A DNA stretch of 6,917 bases from Methylovulum sp. (lineage in GTDB: Bacteria > Pseudomonadota > Gammaproteobacteria > Methylococcales > Methylomonadaceae), in the NCBI GenBank assembly GCA_016919605.1, contig JACXTQ010000271.1, positions 1-6,917 on the forward strand. The letters are read 5' to 3'. Positions 6,309 to 6,917 of the stretch are shown here, piece by piece. The position numbers and the translations under genes were made by a program. Position 1 is the stretch's first letter; each line of letters begins with the position of its first letter. The notes under the pieces were generated by a model. The model saw nothing but the letters and a program-made list of their open reading frames with translations, was not told the origin of the DNA and made no database searches.

Positions 6309-6686
6309 TTAGGCTTGCAAGCCCGTGTTGCCAGCCGTTTCACGCGGCAATACTTCGCGCTCTATGGCTGGCAGGGTATTTTGTTGGGCAAGGCGCAAAT
6401 CATAAGACGTTTGCAAGTTAAGCCATGATTGGGCATCACCGCCAAAATACCGCGCCAAACGCAACGCCGTGTCAGGCGTGATGGCACGGCGTTCCTTGAC
6501 AATTTCATGCAATCGGGTGGCAGGTACGCGCAACGCCAAAGCCAGCGCACTGACACTCATATTAAGTGGCACTAAAAAGTCTTCGCGTAGAATTTCACCT
6601 GGATGAATAGGGCGAAATTTGCCCCGGTGAGTATCGGCAACATCGGAAAAATCAAGGGTATCCAATTCTTCAATAGAAATAGTCAT
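6309..6686 (-). CDS. HigA/VapI-family antitoxin, XRE helix-turn-helix
   Basis: This 125-aa DNA-binding protein is of the HigA (VapI, COG3093) type, the antitoxin and autorepressor of HigBA toxin-antitoxin modules. An N-terminal extension (about 1-25, containing DFSDVAD) precedes the hallmark HPGEILREDF (28-37). An XRE helix-turn-helix follows at about 43-66, then AITPDTALRLARYFGG (68-83) and the typical SWLNLQTSYDL (87-97). The N-terminal extension is seen in many relatives. In HigBA operons the toxin normally lies just upstream. Here that place holds only a short reading frame and, before it, a second HigA-like gene, so no toxin partner is visible. The ATG at 6686 overlaps the stop of the short upstream frame (ATGA); an AGAG lies about 10 nt before it. 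It converges with the coiled-coil gene. Probable autoregulation is a family property, not shown here. Confidence 0.9.
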   Translation of the reverse strand: MTISIEELDTLDFSDVADTHRGKFRPIHPGEILREDFLVPLNMSVSALALALRVPATRLHEIVKERRAITPDTALRLARYFGGDAQSWLNLQTSYDLRLAQQNTLPAIEREVLPRETAGNTGLQA

Positions 6687-6784
6687 AGTGGTGTATCTCT
6701 GGTCATCGACAATTTCAACATCGTAGGAATGCCCGGCCTGAACGCGGACATATCTTCTCCTTGTACATTAAGATGAAAACCCAT
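6683..6784 (-). CDS. Short coupled reading frame between two antitoxin genes (micro-ORF or toxin relic)
   Basis: A 33-codon frame starts at an ATG that overlaps the upstream antitoxin's TAA by one base and ends in a TGA that overlaps the next antitoxin's ATG, exactly bridging the gap. An internal ATG at 6751 has the best ribosome site of the region (AAGGAG, 6757-6762, spacing 5 nt) and would give 22 residues (MSAFRPGIPT...). The product has no recognisable domain. In the next antitoxin's own frame, the same DNA encodes AGHSYDVEIVDDQRYTT running into that antitoxin without a stop. This resembles the C-terminal D-V-E-I-V-D-Y-H of HigB toxins and, less so, the end of DUF4926 proteins. It may be a true small peptide, a coupling device, or a decayed toxin. 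Confidence 0.4.
   Translation of the reverse strand: MGFHLNVQGEDMSAFRPGIPTMLKLSMTRDTPL
6757..6762 (-). promoter_or_regulatory. Strong ribosome binding site inside the antitoxin spacer
   Basis: AAGGAG on the minus strand lies 5 nt before the ATG at 6751. It favours translation of the short frame from 6751 rather than 6784, and so of the downstream antitoxin through the ATGA overlap. Confidence 0.6.
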
Positions 6785-6917
6785 TATGCCACCGCCCTAA
6801 ATTCAATCTTTTCAACCGCATCAAGGTTAACGGTTTGCCTAGCTTGCCAAAGATTATAATTGTCCTGCATCATCAGCCAACTTTCTGGAGAGCGACCCAA
6901 CGCTTTTGACAGCCGGA
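6784..6917 (-). CDS. Second HigA-like XRE antitoxin, 5' end outside window
   Basis: The last 43 residues of a gene that enters from the right edge read RLSKALGRSPESWLMMQDNY followed by NLWQARQ and a short tail ending FRAVA. This is the C-terminal part of a HigA/VapI antitoxin: it lines up with RLARYFGGDAQSWLNLQTSY of the next gene (same A/G-F/L-G turn, S-W-L, Q-x-x-Y-x-L). The helix-turn-helix is outside the window. The gene runs in the same direction as, and 97 bp upstream of, the complete HigA gene, and its stop overlaps the start of the short bridging frame, so the three probably share a transcript. A cognate toxin may lie further upstream, beyond the window. Confidence 0.85.
   Translation of the reverse strand, partial: RLSKALGRSPESWLMMQDNYNLWQARQTVNLDAVEKIEFRAVA

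Noticed and set aside
6312..6323. 12-bp palindrome GGCTTGCAAGCC
   Set aside because: It lies in the last codons of the antitoxin gene, is short, and has no loop for an RNA hairpin; probably chance.
1..6917. tRNA, rRNA, CRISPR arrays, insertion sequences
   Set aside because: I saw no cloverleaf, rRNA-like sequence, spaced direct repeats, transposase or terminal inverted repeats in the window.

Overview
The window looks like chromosome from a Gram-negative proteobacterium, most likely a gammaproteobacterium. Two things suggest this: a heavy-metal RND efflux system, which needs an outer membrane, and a DUF3240 gene directly after it. A methanotroph-type (Methylococcales) host is a plausible guess from overall gene flavour and the style of the intergenic palindrome, but nothing here proves it. 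No rRNA, tRNA, CRISPR array or insertion sequence is visible.

Region 1 (1-4117, plus strand) is a metal-efflux operon. It holds the 3' part of a periplasmic adaptor (membrane fusion protein), a full-length inner-membrane RND pump whose ATG overlaps the adaptor stop, a perfect 14-bp-arm palindrome of the dispersed-repeat type, and a small DUF3240 protein. Adaptor and pump would work with an outer-membrane channel, presumably encoded upstream of the window, to export metal ions. DUF3240 is a PII-like companion of such pumps with no firmly known role.

Region 2 (4118-5059) is an AT-rich 348-bp intergenic region followed by a 197-aa protein of the MglA-like/COG2229 small-GTPase type. All the GTP-binding motifs that can be compared are degenerate, so it looks like a pseudo-GTPase. 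A very good sigma-54 promoter match lies about 165 bp upstream of the gene, giving a leader of roughly 150 nt that could fold into a long-range helix enclosing a small hairpin.

Region 3 (5143-6200) is a translationally coupled pair of genes, each for a 176-aa protein that I do not recognise. The first is a two-helix membrane protein with a long basic tail. The second is a soluble, mostly helical, coiled-coil protein. They probably act together at the membrane.

Region 4 (6309-6917, minus strand) holds two tandem HigA/VapI-type XRE antitoxin genes, the upstream one cut by the window edge. Between them there is no toxin gene, only a 33-codon reading frame whose start overlaps the first gene's stop and whose stop overlaps the second gene's start. 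Another frame of this 100-bp spacer encodes a HigB-like C-terminal string, so the spacer may be the remnant of a deleted toxin.

The best candidates for something undescribed are the sigma-54-driven pseudo-GTPase with its leader, the coupled membrane/coiled-coil pair, and the toxin-less double-antitoxin array.
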